Shown: positions 46,209 to 54,905 of the stretch, piece by piece | Layout: each line of letters begins with the position of its first letter | Numbering within the stretch: the stretch's first letter is position 1 | From: Variovorax sp. PBL-H6 | GTDB taxonomy: Bacteria > Pseudomonadota > Gammaproteobacteria > Burkholderiales > Burkholderiaceae_C | Length of the DNA: 64,000 nucleotides | Direction: 5' to 3' | NCBI RefSeq assembly: GCF_901827155.1 | Contig: NZ_LR594659.1 | Location: forward strand, 3,224,001 to 3,288,000 | Program-made: the position numbers and the translations under genes | The notes under the pieces: model-generated | Database searches by the model: none | Told to the model about the DNA's origin: nothing | The model's input: only the letters and a program-made list of their open reading frames with translations

Positions 46209-47570
46209 TCAGAAAGCATGGCGATACCCGACGGAAAGCGTGTTGACCACCGACTTCACGCGGCCGTTGATCCCGATGGTTGAAGCCGCGGGAGAGCCTT
46301 CGAAGAAGCCGCGTACCGGCGTGATGTCCGTGGAGCGGAAGAACACATGGTTGAAGGCGAAATCCCACCAGGATTTTTCGCTGGTTCGGTAGGTCGCCCC
46401 GATGCCCAGCCACAACCGGTTGGAATCAGGAACGGTGCTGTCGCGATAGCCGTTCACCGTGGGAGTCTGGTCGAAGCGGATGCCCGCGCGGGTTGTCAGC
46501 TTGCTCGAGGAGCGGTACTCGGCGCCGAAGGCAAAAGCGAATGCGTCGCGGTAGTTCGCCGGTCGGACCACGTCCGGATTGCCGTTGGAGAACCTGATGC
46601 GTACCTCCCGAAACCGGCTCCAGTCATACCAGTCGATGCCAGCCAGAAGCCGTAGTTCCTTGCTCAGCTCGTGGGTCAGTCCCAGCGAGGCCATGGCCGG
46701 CAAGTCGAGTTTCGCGCTGGCGCCGACCCTCCCGTTGAACAGCACCAATGGACCGGTCAGCCCGGTGACAAGCGTCGAGCCGTCGACGGTGTGCTTCATG
46801 GCCGATCGATAGTGGAGGCCAACGCGTGTGTCGTCGGACAGGGGAATCAGGACGCCCAGGTTGAATCCCGGCGTCCAATCCTTCCCCGTTGTCTCTGCGC
46901 GTCCGTCCGTCGCGGGTATGGGACCGCCGGGCGTCAATGGATTCGGTATGGCCGAAACCAACTTGGTACTCGCGTATTGAAAGTCCAGCCCGCCGCCGAC
47001 CGATATGCCCGATTGGAACTTGTACGCTCCTACGACGCTCAGGTTGATCGTGCGCAAGGACGCTTCGATGGCATCGTAGCGACCGAACCAGTTCTTGTTG
47101 TAGGTCGCGTCCAGTCCGAAGGGGAAGTTCACTCCGAAGCCGACCACCGCCTCCTGCGTCAATCTGTGCGCCCAATAGAGGTTGGGTATGGGTGTCGGAT
47201 TGGTCGGATTGCTGGCGTCGCTGCCGAAATAGGGAAGCACTGCGCCCAGCGTTCCGGGCGTCGAAGCAGTCGAGCCGCGATTGTGCAAGTCGCTGCGCGG
47301 AATGATCAAATGTGCGCCGATCGAGATCTGGGTCCGCGAGTCGCCGGCATCTGCCCAGATCGCCGTGAGGCCCGCCGGATTGAAATAGATGGTCCCCAGG
47401 TCGTCACCTGCGGCGGCACTGCCTGCACCGACACGCCCGAGCCCCCTCACGCTTTGCTGGTTCACGAAGAAGCCAGTGGCCCCGGTGGGTTCCGAAAGAC
47501 CCAGACCAATCAGGGCAACAAGTCCGGAGCTTCGCACTGCAGTGCGGATGAGTCGGGGGCGCTGAACCAT
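46209..47570 (-). CDS. FadL/OmpP1 family outer-membrane transporter
   Basis: 453 residues with a signal peptide (cleavage near PTGA-TGF). The N-terminal NQQSVRGLGRVGAGSAAAGDDLGTIYFNPAGLT is the FadL hatch pattern, followed by a strand-rich barrel ending in a C-terminal Phe (YRHAF), as outer-membrane proteins do. The family imports hydrophobic compounds. It is the first gene of the leftward operon, so uptake or export of the cluster's hydrophobic product is likely. Confidence 0.88.
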   Translation of the reverse strand: MVQRPRLIRTAVRSSGLVALIGLGLSEPTGATGFFVNQQSVRGLGRVGAGSAAAGDDLGTIYFNPAGLTAIWADAGDSRTQISIGAHLIIPRSDLHNRGSTASTPGTLGAVLPYFGSDASNPTNPTPIPNLYWAHRLTQEAVVGFGVNFPFGLDATYNKNWFGRYDAIEASLRTINLSVVGAYKFQSGISVGGGLDFQYASTKLVSAIPNPLTPGGPIPATDGRAETTGKDWTPGFNLGVLIPLSDDTRVGLHYRSAMKHTVDGSTLVTGLTGPLVLFNGRVGASAKLDLPAMASLGLTHELSKELRLLAGIDWYDWSRFREVRIRFSNGNPDVVRPANYRDAFAFAFGAEYRSSSKLTTRAGIRFDQTPTVNGYRDSTVPDSNRLWLGIGATYRTSEKSWWDFAFNHVFFRSTDITPVRGFFEGSPAASTIGINGRVKSVVNTLSVGYRHAF

Positions 47571-47662
47571 GAACTTGTCCTTGGCGATGACGCATGACCA
47601 CCCCCCCGTCCAGATAAGTACTGAGCCGTCCTGTCGACACGACGACTCTGTTCCGCGCGCCG

Positions 47663-47692
47663 AGTCTAGCTACAAAGTATTCGCGTCAGCAA
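47663..47692 (-). promoter_or_regulatory. probable promoter of the FadL operon
   Basis: On the minus strand TTGCTG (47692-47687) and TAGACT (47668-47663) are 18 bp apart. The -10 is identical, and the spacing the same, as at 34907-34936. It is about 93 bp from the FadL start. A weak AT run (six A on the plus strand, 47695-47700) lies just upstream. Confidence 0.45.
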
Positions 47693-47790
47693 GACAAAAA
47701 ACGGCAGAGGCGCTTACTGCGATGTCGCCGATCCCCTCCATTGAGGAGGTCTTGTCGGAAAGAGTGGGCCTCGTCTCGATGCCATGACAC

Positions 47791-48492
47791 CTACGCACCA
47801 CGCACCTCCTCCACCATCCGCACGAGCCGTTGCGCGTCCGTCAGCAGTAGCGCCCGGCCGTCCTTGGCCAACAGGCCGTCGCGCCGCAGGGCATTGAGCT
47901 CGCGCGTCACCTGCTCGCGGTTGGTGCTGATCTGGCTGGCTAGCTCGGCATGGGTTGGCGCCGGCTCCAACCGCGCGCGGTTGCCCTCGATGCCTGCCGC
48001 CTGCGCCAGGCGCAGCAGCTCCGCGTGGACACGGTTCTGTACGCCGAGCGTGCTGAGGTCGATCACGCGCTCGGACAGCTGGCGCACGAGCGCGGTGAGG
48101 CTGCGCATGACGCGCTCGGCGACCACTGGCTCGTCGCGCAGCAGCGCGAGGAAGGCTGCGCGATCGAGGCTGGCGACCACGCTTGGCGTGAGCGTCACGA
48201 CGTCTGCCGAGCGCGGCTGGCCGTCGATAGCCGCCATGTCGCCGAAATGCTCGCCCTCGAGCGAATCGCGGAAGGTGACCTGCCGCCCGCTGGCCGCGTA
48301 GATCGTCACCCGCAGCCGGCCGGATACCAGGAAGAAGATATTGGTTTTGCGTTCGGAACGCAGCAGCAGCGGCTTGCCCGCGGGCAGGCTGTGCCACTGG
48401 CATTGCGCGGCGATCTGCTCCAGCCGCTCGCGAGACAGGCCGTGCAGCAGCACGATGTGCTGAAGGCCCAGGCTGGAGCGATCAGGCAGCAT
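47791..48492 (-). CDS. Crp/Fnr-family transcriptional regulator
   Basis: 233 residues from ATG 48492. The N-terminal cyclic-nucleotide-like barrel (about residues 20-130: LPAGKPLLLRSERKTNIFFLVSGRLRVTIY) is followed by a winged HTH (THAELASQISTNREQVTRELNALRRDGLL). No FNR-type Cys cluster is present, so it is of the Crp rather than Fnr oxygen-sensing type. A palindromic site lies 37 bp upstream of its start, between it and the divergent DUF4148-like gene, suggesting autoregulation. Confidence 0.9.
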   Translation of the reverse strand: MLPDRSSLGLQHIVLLHGLSRERLEQIAAQCQWHSLPAGKPLLLRSERKTNIFFLVSGRLRVTIYAASGRQVTFRDSLEGEHFGDMAAIDGQPRSADVVTLTPSVVASLDRAAFLALLRDEPVVAERVMRSLTALVRQLSERVIDLSTLGVQNRVHAELLRLAQAAGIEGNRARLEPAPTHAELASQISTNREQVTRELNALRRDGLLAKDGRALLLTDAQRLVRMVEEVRGA

Positions 48493-48528
48493 GGCAAGGA
48501 CTCCGCAACGACAGCCTCTTTGCAAAAC

Positions 48529-48546
48529 CTGTGCGCTAAAGCACAG
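48529..48546. promoter_or_regulatory. Crp-like palindromic operator
   Basis: CTGTGC-gctaaa-GCACAG is a perfect 6-bp inverted repeat with a 6-bp spacer. This is the same geometry as the Crp site TGTGA-N6-TCACA. It lies between the divergent Crp/Fnr-type gene (starts 48492) and the small secreted gene (48630). Confidence 0.7.
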
Positions 48547-48629
48547 CGCCCGGGATGGTGGCCCCTCACAGTAAGGACCGTGATGGATGCGATTTCCGCA
48601 CCCACACACCCCGCAGAGGAGATTTCATC

Positions 48630-49076
48630 ATGAATACAAAAGTTCTTGTAATTTTTGCTGTCACGTTCGCTGGTGCCGTATCTGCGCAGACCGTTCCTCC
48701 GGAGCAATGGGTTGGGTCGCCGATTCCGTCGGCCAGCTTCCTGAGCCGCTCGGCCGTGGTGGCCGACTACGTCGCCACGGCGCCCGCCGAAGCGAGAACG
48801 CCGCAGGAGTTCCGCGTCGGGCCGCCTGACGCGCAGCCTGGCGGATTGAGCCGCGCGGAGGCGGTGGCCGACCTGAACCTGTGGCTGCGCTCCGGCCTCG
48901 GCCAGAGCGCTTATCGCGACGACTTCGATCCCGCGCACGGGCACTACCGCGCGCAGGTGGCGATCTACCAGCGGCTGCGCCATGGACCAGAATTCACCGC
49001 GGAAGTCGCGCGTATCCAGGGCTCTGGCGCGTTCGCCACCACCGCGCAGGCGACGGCGACGCCCGCCGACGAGTAG
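48630..49076 (+). CDS. small secreted protein, DUF4148-like
   Basis: 148 residues from ATG 48630 with AGAGGAG 8 nt upstream. The signal peptide MNTKVLVIFAVTFAGAVSAQ is unusually AT-rich for this genome. The mature part contains two copies of a LSR-A-V-ADL/ADY segment (SFLSRSAVVADY and GGLSRAEAVADLNLWL), which is the DUF4148-like pattern. The family is of unknown function and abundant in Burkholderiales. The operator upstream suggests control by the Crp/Fnr-type protein. Confidence 0.72.
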   Translation: MNTKVLVIFAVTFAGAVSAQTVPPEQWVGSPIPSASFLSRSAVVADYVATAPAEARTPQEFRVGPPDAQPGGLSRAEAVADLNLWLRSGLGQSAYRDDFDPAHGHYRAQVAIYQRLRHGPEFTAEVARIQGSGAFATTAQATATPADE

Positions 49077-49104
49077 GCCAAGGCTGCGCGCCGCGGCCGG
49101 CCCC

Positions 49105-50622
49105 CTAGCCGGCCGCGGCGCGCAGCTGCCTGCGATCGCTCATGTACTTGGCCGCGCGCGGCAGTACCAGGACCGCTACGACGACCAAGATCAGCGCGAG
49201 CGACATCGGCCTCTGGAAGAACACCACCGCACTGCCCTCGCCGATCGACATCGCGTTGCGTAGCTGCGCCTCGGCCAGGGGGCCAAGAATCATGCCGACC
49301 ACCACCGGCGCGGTCGGGAAGTCAAAGCGGCGCATCACCACGCCCAGCAAGCCGATCACGTAGAGCAGCACCAGGTCGAAAGAGCTCTGGCGCATGCCGT
49401 AGGCGCCAACAGTGGCGAAGATCAGGATGCCCGCGTAGAGCTGCGGCTTGGGGATCTTGAGCAGCTTGACCCACAGGCCCACCATCGGCAGGTTGAGCAC
49501 CAGCAGCATCACGTTGCCGATGTAGAGCGAGGCGATCAGCGCCCAGACCAGCGCAGCGGAGGTGGTGAAGAGCTGGGGCCCCGGCTGAATGCCGTAGTTC
49601 TGGAAGGCGCCCAGCAGGATGGCCGTGGTGTTGGAGGTCGGGATGCCGAGCGTGAGCAGCGGGATCAGCGCGGCGGTTACGGTGGCGTTGTTGGCGGCCT
49701 CGGGCCCGGCAACCCCTTCGATCGCGCCTTTGGTGCCGAACTCGGCCTTGTCCTGCGGGTCCTTCACGAGCTTCTTCTCGGCGGCGTAGCTCAGGAAAGT
49801 CGGGATCTCGGTACCGCCGGCCGGGATGCAGCCGAAAGGCGTGCCGATGGCGGTGCCGCGCAACCACGCCGGAATGGAGCGCTTCCAGTCGCGAGCCGTC
49901 ATGTGCACGCGGCTGAGCGTGTTCTGCGTCTCGACGGTACGTCCTTCGTAGAGTACCGCGTAGAGCACCTCCGCCACCGCGAACAGGCCGACCGCGACGA
50001 GCACGATCTCGATGCCGTCCAGCAACTCGGGGATGCCGCCGGTGTAGCGGCCCTGGCCGGAGATCTGGTCGAGGCCGATGCAGCCCGCAGCCAGGCCGAT
50101 GAACAGTGCAGTGATCCCGCGCAGCGTGCTCTTGCCCAGCACCGCGCTCACGGTGGTGAAGGCCAGCACCATCAGGAGGAAGTACTCCGGCGGTCCCAGC
50201 TTGACGGCGAATTCGGCCACGTAGGGCGCGAACAACGTGACGATCACCGTGGCAATGGTCCCGGCGAAGAAGGAGCCTATCGCGGCGGTCGCCAGCGCGG
50301 CCCCGGCCCGGCCGTTCTTGGCCATCTTGTTGCCTTCCATCGCCGTCACCATGCTGGCGGTCTCGCCCGGCGTATTCAGCAGAATGGAGGTGGTCGACCC
50401 GCCATACATGGCGCCGTAGTAGATGCCCGAGAAGAAGATCATCGAGGCGGTGATGTCGACCTTGCCGGTGATCGGCAGCAGCATGGCGACAGCCACCGCG
50501 GGACCGATGCCGGGCAGTACGCCAACGGCCGTGCCGAGGGCGCAACCCACGAGGCACCAGAGCAGGTTCGCAGGCGTGATCGCGGCCGCGAAGCCCTGCA
50601 TCAATGCGTTGAAAATGTCCAT
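49105..50622 (-). CDS. tctA: tripartite tricarboxylate transporter large permease, TctA
   Basis: 505 residues, twelve-segment membrane protein. The TctA signatures are present: [39 protein letters not shown] and GLTAAL-like [19 protein letters not shown]. It works with TctB and a Bug/TctC receptor to import tricarboxylates or related acids, using the proton gradient. It is 1 bp after tctB and is the last gene of the tctCBA operon. Confidence 0.95.
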   Translation of the reverse strand: MDIFNALMQGFAAAITPANLLWCLVGCALGTAVGVLPGIGPAVAVAMLLPITGKVDITASMIFFSGIYYGAMYGGSTTSILLNTPGETASMVTAMEGNKMAKNGRAGAALATAAIGSFFAGTIATVIVTLFAPYVAEFAVKLGPPEYFLLMVLAFTTVSAVLGKSTLRGITALFIGLAAGCIGLDQISGQGRYTGGIPELLDGIEIVLVAVGLFAVAEVLYAVLYEGRTVETQNTLSRVHMTARDWKRSIPAWLRGTAIGTPFGCIPAGGTEIPTFLSYAAEKKLVKDPQDKAEFGTKGAIEGVAGPEAANNATVTAALIPLLTLGIPTSNTTAILLGAFQNYGIQPGPQLFTTSAALVWALIASLYIGNVMLLVLNLPMVGLWVKLLKIPKPQLYAGILIFATVGAYGMRQSSFDLVLLYVIGLLGVVMRRFDFPTAPVVVGMILGPLAEAQLRNAMSIGEGSAVVFFQRPMSLALILVVVAVLVLPRAAKYMSDRRQLRAAAG

Positions 50623-50623
50623 G

Positions 50624-51181
50624 TCAGATCCAGCCCGTCGCAGTCAGGCCTGGCAGGTTGATGGCCAGGAACTTGGTGAACATCCAGTAGACCGGCGTCG
50701 CGATCAACAGGCCTGTGACGATGTCGATGAGCCACGTGCGGGGCGAATTGATGCCAGCCTGCCCCTTCGAGCGCCGCAGCCCCTGCACCGCGAGCAGGTA
50801 GCACAGCGTGCAGCTCAGGATGAAGCCGATGGTGGTGATCAGCGCCGCGTTGAGCAAGAGGCCGGCCGAGACCCAGGCCAGGCCGCTCCAGTACGCAGGC
50901 CCGTCGTCGGGCGCCTCCATGTCCCGGAAGCCACCAGTGCGAGATTCCCAGATGATCCATGCGCCGCAGAGGGTGAGTGCTACCGACACGAGCCAGGGCA
51001 GGAAGTTGGGGCCGACGCCGCCATAGCCTGCTTCCGATGAAATGCCGATTGCGCCATAGGCGAGGGCCAGGCCGACGAGGAGAACACCGGCGCCGACGAG
51101 GGTCTGCGGCCAGAGCGCCGTCGGGGATGAATCGCGTTCGAGCGGCACGTGCCCACTTGAAGTGGGGTCGATGTTGGACAT
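50624..51181 (-). CDS. tctB: tripartite tricarboxylate transporter small permease, TctB
   Basis: 185 residues with four membrane segments (about residues 25-45, 60-80, 105-140 and 155-180). The segment YGGVGPNFLPWLVSVALTLCGAW is the typical TctB beginning after a polar N-terminal tail. It sits between the receptor and the large permease, as in other tct operons. Confidence 0.9.
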   Translation of the reverse strand: MSNIDPTSSGHVPLERDSSPTALWPQTLVGAGVLLVGLALAYGAIGISSEAGYGGVGPNFLPWLVSVALTLCGAWIIWESRTGGFRDMEAPDDGPAYWSGLAWVSAGLLLNAALITTIGFILSCTLCYLLAVQGLRRSKGQAGINSPRTWLIDIVTGLLIATPVYWMFTKFLAINLPGLTATGWI

Positions 51182-51257
51182 TGTTCTGGACCTCGCGTGT
51201 GATCGAAGGAAAAAGGGGGAGCGCGGCCACGCAGCTCCCGCACGCGCGTGAAGCGCG

Positions 51258-52217
51258 TCAGACCATGCCGGACTTGTGCATGGTCGCGCGCAGGCTCGCG
51301 AACTCCTCGTCCACGAACTTGGCGAAGGGATCTCCCGACAGGACGGCCGGGGTCCAGTCGTTCTTCTTCATCGCCTCGTTCCAGAAGGGGGTCTTGAGCG
51401 CGGCCAGGACCAGGTCTGTCAGGGCTTTGCGCTGCTCGGGAGTGATGCCCGGGGCACCGTACACGCCGCGCCAGTTGCCGATCTCGACGTCGATGCCCTG
51501 CTCCTTGAGCGTGGGCACGTTGATCCCGGGCAGCCGCTGCGCCGAGGTGACGGCAATGGCGCGCATCTTGCCGTCGGCGATATACGGAGCAAATTCGCTG
51601 TAGCCGCTGCCGCCCACGGTGACGTTCCCGCCGAGGATGGCGGCAGTGGCCTCGCCGCCGCCACGGAAGGCCACGTAGTTGATCTTGGATGGATCGGCGC
51701 CGACCTTCTGCGCGATCATGGCGGCGGCGATGTGCTCGGTGGAACCGCGCGAGCCGCCGCCCCACTTGACGCTGCCGGGGTCTTTCTTGAGCTGCTCGAC
51801 CACGTCCTTCATGGTCTTCAGGGGCGAGCTCGCCGGCAGCACGAATACGTTGTACTCGCTGGTCAGCCGCGCCAGCGGCGTGGCCTGGGAGAGATTCACC
51901 GGCGGCTTGCCGGTGATGATGCCGCCGAGCATCACGGCGCCCATCACCATCAGCGCGTTCGGGTCGCCCTTGGAGCCGTTGACGAACTGCGCCAGGCCCA
52001 GAGCGCCGGCAGCCCCGCCCTTGTTGTCATAGGTGACGGTGTCGGCCAGCTTGGCGTCCGTCATGGCCTTGCCGAGTGCACGGCCCGTGGTGTCCCAGCC
52101 ACCTCCTGGGTTCGCGGGGATCATCATCTTGATGTTGGGGGCGGCCCAGGCCGACAGCGGCAGGGCTCCGGTAGCGGCCAGTGCGGCCATGGACTTCAGG
52201 AAAGTATCTCGACGCAT
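51258..52217 (-). CDS. tctC: Bug-family tricarboxylate receptor, TctC
   Basis: 319 residues from ATG 52217. A signal peptide (FLKSMAALAATGALPLSAWA-AP) is followed by the receptor fold IKMMIPANPGGGWDTTGRALGKAM, VKWGGGSRGSTEHIAAAM and GRSG-like loops. It is the first gene of the leftward tct operon, divergent from the tctDE two-component genes with a 104-bp gap. Substrates of such systems include citrate, cis-aconitate and tricarballylate. Confidence 0.92.
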   Translation of the reverse strand: MRRDTFLKSMAALAATGALPLSAWAAPNIKMMIPANPGGGWDTTGRALGKAMTDAKLADTVTYDNKGGAAGALGLAQFVNGSKGDPNALMVMGAVMLGGIITGKPPVNLSQATPLARLTSEYNVFVLPASSPLKTMKDVVEQLKKDPGSVKWGGGSRGSTEHIAAAMIAQKVGADPSKINYVAFRGGGEATAAILGGNVTVGGSGYSEFAPYIADGKMRAIAVTSAQRLPGINVPTLKEQGIDVEIGNWRGVYGAPGITPEQRKALTDLVLAALKTPFWNEAMKKNDWTPAVLSGDPFAKFVDEEFASLRATMHKSGMV

Positions 52218-52321
52218 GCATGTCTCCTTGGAGGATCTGAAAGGCGGAACGCCGCTATGATGCGCGCCCCTGCTGTCAGTTGGCTGTCCTGCACACTGGG
52301 GTAAACACCGAAATACCGGCC

Positions 52322-53002
52322 ATGAAGCTGCTGTTAGTCGAAGACGACCCCTCGATGCAAACCACCCTGCAGCGCACGCTCGGCCGTCGCATGATCGACG
52401 TGCGCCTGTGCGGCGATGGCGCGCAGGCACTGGCGCAGTGGCGCGCGCTCGAGCCCGACGTGGTCGCACTGGACCTGAGCCTGCCCAACCTCGACGGGCT
52501 GCAGGTGTTGGCGCAGGCGCGCGCCCAAGGCCTGCGCACGCCGGTGCTGCTGCTGACCGCGCGCGGCACCGTGGGCGATCGGGTGGTCGGCCTCAATACC
52601 GGCGCCGACGACTACCTGCCCAAGCCCTTCGACCTCGACGAGCTCGAGGCACGCATCCGCGCATTGCATCGTCGCAATCAGAGCGCCGGGCCCGACGCCG
52701 CTCACAGTCCGCAACAGGTCGGCGGCCTGCGTTATGAGCCCGACAACGGTGCCATTTACCACCGCGCCGATGTGCTGGAACTCACGCCTCGCGAGCTCGC
52801 ACTGCTCAAGGCGCTGATGGTGAAGCCGGGCCATGCGGTGGCCAAGGAACGCCTCTTCGACCTGGTCTTCCCTGGCGCGACCGAGGTGCAGTACGAGGCA
52901 GTCGAGGTCGTGGTGTATCGCCTGCGCAAGAAGCTCGCAGGTACCGGCACAGCGCTGATGACCTTGCGTGGCCTGGGCTACCTGCTGCGCGAAGAACCGT
53001 GA
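52322..53002 (+). CDS. tctD: response regulator, TctD-like
   Basis: 226 residues from ATG 52322. The receiver domain has D8/D9 and the phospho-acceptor D51 (VALDLSLPNLDGL), with the Lys in LPKPFDLDE. A winged-helix OmpR-type domain follows (PRELALLKALMVKPGHAVAKERLF ... EAVEVVVYRLRKKL). It is divergent from tctC and overlaps the kinase gene by one base (TGATG). It probably activates tctCBA. Confidence 0.93.
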   Translation: MKLLLVEDDPSMQTTLQRTLGRRMIDVRLCGDGAQALAQWRALEPDVVALDLSLPNLDGLQVLAQARAQGLRTPVLLLTARGTVGDRVVGLNTGADDYLPKPFDLDELEARIRALHRRNQSAGPDAAHSPQQVGGLRYEPDNGAIYHRADVLELTPRELALLKALMVKPGHAVAKERLFDLVFPGATEVQYEAVEVVVYRLRKKLAGTGTALMTLRGLGYLLREEP

Positions 53003-54408
53003 TGCGCGCCGCCTCGCTGCGCGCCAGGCTGCTCACGGGCATCCTGGTACCGGTTGCGCTGTTCATCGTGGTAAATAGCGTGAGCCTGTACCGCCAGAGC
53101 CGCGCGGCCGCGACGACCGCCTACGACCGCACCCTGCTTGCTTCGGCCAAGACCATTGGCGAGCAACTCGACGTCGAGGGCTACGACGAGCAGGCCTCGC
53201 TGCGCGCCGTCGTTCCCTACTCGGCGCTGGAGGCCTTCGAGGCCGACAACCAGAGCAAGATCTTCTATCGGGTCTCCACGCTCGGCGGCGAGATGATCTC
53301 CGGATTCGCCGAGCTGCCGTTCTGGCGCGGCAAGCTGCCGGACCGGCCGCCCTATGCAGCCCTGGTGGACTTCTACGACGATCGCTTTCGCGGGCAGCCG
53401 GTCCGCATGGCCGTGCTCCTGCAGCCGGTGGCCAGCGCTCGCGGACGCGCCATGGCCGTGGTGCAGGTAGCCGAGACGCTGGAGCTGCGCGAGACGCTGG
53501 TTCGCAAGCTTCTGGTCGACATGCTCTGGCGGCAGCTCGTGCTGCTGGCCGTGATTGCCGGGGTGACCGTGTTCGTGGTGCAGCGCGCCACTCGGCCGGT
53601 GCGCCACCTGGGCGAGCTGATCGAAGCGCGCGCGCCCGACGATTTCTCGCCCATCGACGCGCCGGACACGCCCCGCGAGCTGCGCCCGCTGGTCGATGCC
53701 ACCACCGAGGTCATGGGGCGGCTGCAGCGATTGCTGGACCATCAGAAGCGATTCGTGCGCGACACCGCGCATCAGCTGCGCACGCCGCTGGCGGTGCTCA
53801 AGGCCCAGGTGCAGTCGGCACGCCGTGGCGACGTGCCAACCGGCGAGGCACTCGCGGAAATCAGCGACACCGTGGAGCGCGCCACCACGCTGGCCAACCA
53901 GATGCTGTCGCTGGCCAAGGTCGAGCAGTTGCGCCAGCAGCCCGATTGGCAGGTGCTGGACCTGGGCGAGGCGGTGCGCCAGGTCGCGCTCGACCTCTCG
54001 GCGCTGATGGCCGACAAGGCGCTGGACGTGGAGCTCTCGGGCGGCTCGGTGCTCGTGCGCGCACATCGCTGGATGCTGCAGGAACTGGCCCGCAACCTGC
54101 TGCACAACGCCATCAAGCACAGCCCGCGCGGTGGAGCGCTGGTGGTGCGCGTGCGGGCCGAAGAAGCGGCCGCCTTGTTCGTCGTGAGCGACCAGGGTGC
54201 CGGCATTCCGGACGAGCTGCGCCAGCGCTTGTTCGCGCCCTTCGCCGCGGGCGACATGGTCAGCGGCTCAGGGCTGGGGCTGGCCATTTGCCGCGAGATC
54301 GTGCTCGCGCTGGGCGGAAGCATCGCCCTCGAGAACCGGGAAATCGGCGGACAACGCAACGGGCTCGATGCCGTGGTGCAGCTGCCGCTGGCGGGCGACA
54401 ATCGCTGA
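53002..54408 (+). CDS. tctE: sensor histidine kinase, TctE-like
   Basis: 468 residues from ATG 53002 (a GTG one codon earlier is also in frame). Two membrane segments (about residues 11-30 and 174-195) enclose a periplasmic sensor of about 145 residues. The H-box DTAHQLRTPLA carries H257. The N-box is ELARNLLHNAIKHSP, and G1/G2 are VSDQGAGIP and GSGLGLAICREI. It phosphorylates the TctD-like regulator in response to an external acid. Confidence 0.93.
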   Translation: MRAASLRARLLTGILVPVALFIVVNSVSLYRQSRAAATTAYDRTLLASAKTIGEQLDVEGYDEQASLRAVVPYSALEAFEADNQSKIFYRVSTLGGEMISGFAELPFWRGKLPDRPPYAALVDFYDDRFRGQPVRMAVLLQPVASARGRAMAVVQVAETLELRETLVRKLLVDMLWRQLVLLAVIAGVTVFVVQRATRPVRHLGELIEARAPDDFSPIDAPDTPRELRPLVDATTEVMGRLQRLLDHQKRFVRDTAHQLRTPLAVLKAQVQSARRGDVPTGEALAEISDTVERATTLANQMLSLAKVEQLRQQPDWQVLDLGEAVRQVALDLSALMADKALDVELSGGSVLVRAHRWMLQELARNLLHNAIKHSPRGGALVVRVRAEEAAALFVVSDQGAGIPDELRQRLFAPFAAGDMVSGSGLGLAICREIVLALGGSIALENREIGGQRNGLDAVVQLPLAGDNR

Positions 54409-54429
54409 AACCCCCACTCAGACGGAGAC

Positions 54430-54858
54430 ATGGACCGCCTGCGCATCGACAAATGGCTCTGGGCCGCGCGCTTCTTCAAGACGCGCACCCTGGCCGCCGA
54501 CGAAATCGGCAAGAACCGCGTGCAGATCAACGGCGAGGTGGCGAAGGCCTCGCGCGAGGTGAAGGCGGGAGACCTGGTTGCAGTGCGCCTCGGCGGCGGG
54601 CTCGACCGCATCGTGCGGGTGCGGGGCCTGAGCGGCCAGCGCGGACCGGCCCCGGTGGCACAGCAGCTCTACGACGAGACGCCCGAGAGCCTGGCCGCTC
54701 AGGCGGCTGCGCGCGAGCAGCGGCGAATGGGCAGCGAGCCAGCGCTCAGCATCGTGCAGGGACGGCCGACCAAGCGCGACCGGCGCGACCTTGACCAGGC
54801 CCGGCACGTGGATTGGGACAATCGCTGGAGTGCCTCGCTGGATCCCGACGACGAGTGA
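54430..54858 (+). CDS. hslR: heat-shock ribosome-associated protein Hsp15 (S4 domain)
   Basis: 142 residues. The N-terminal S4 RNA-binding domain (RIDKWLWAARFFKTRTLAADEIGKNRVQINGE) is followed by a basic tail with RRMGSEPALSIVQGRPTKRDRRDLD. Hsp15 binds the 50S subunit carrying nascent chains and helps recycle stalled ribosomes. It lies 21 bp after tctE. The D/E-rich C-terminal end is normal for the family. Confidence 0.9.
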   Translation: MDRLRIDKWLWAARFFKTRTLAADEIGKNRVQINGEVAKASREVKAGDLVAVRLGGGLDRIVRVRGLSGQRGPAPVAQQLYDETPESLAAQAAAREQRRMGSEPALSIVQGRPTKRDRRDLDQARHVDWDNRWSASLDPDDE

Positions 54859-54905
54859 ACGTACCCTCGGACCGATTGCCGACAATCAACAAGGACTCAT
54901 GGCGA

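Noticed and set aside
47560..47790. A weak hairpin with a T-run after the Crp/Fnr gene
   Set aside because: The stem is only four base pairs and overlaps the FadL promoter region, so it is not a convincing terminator.
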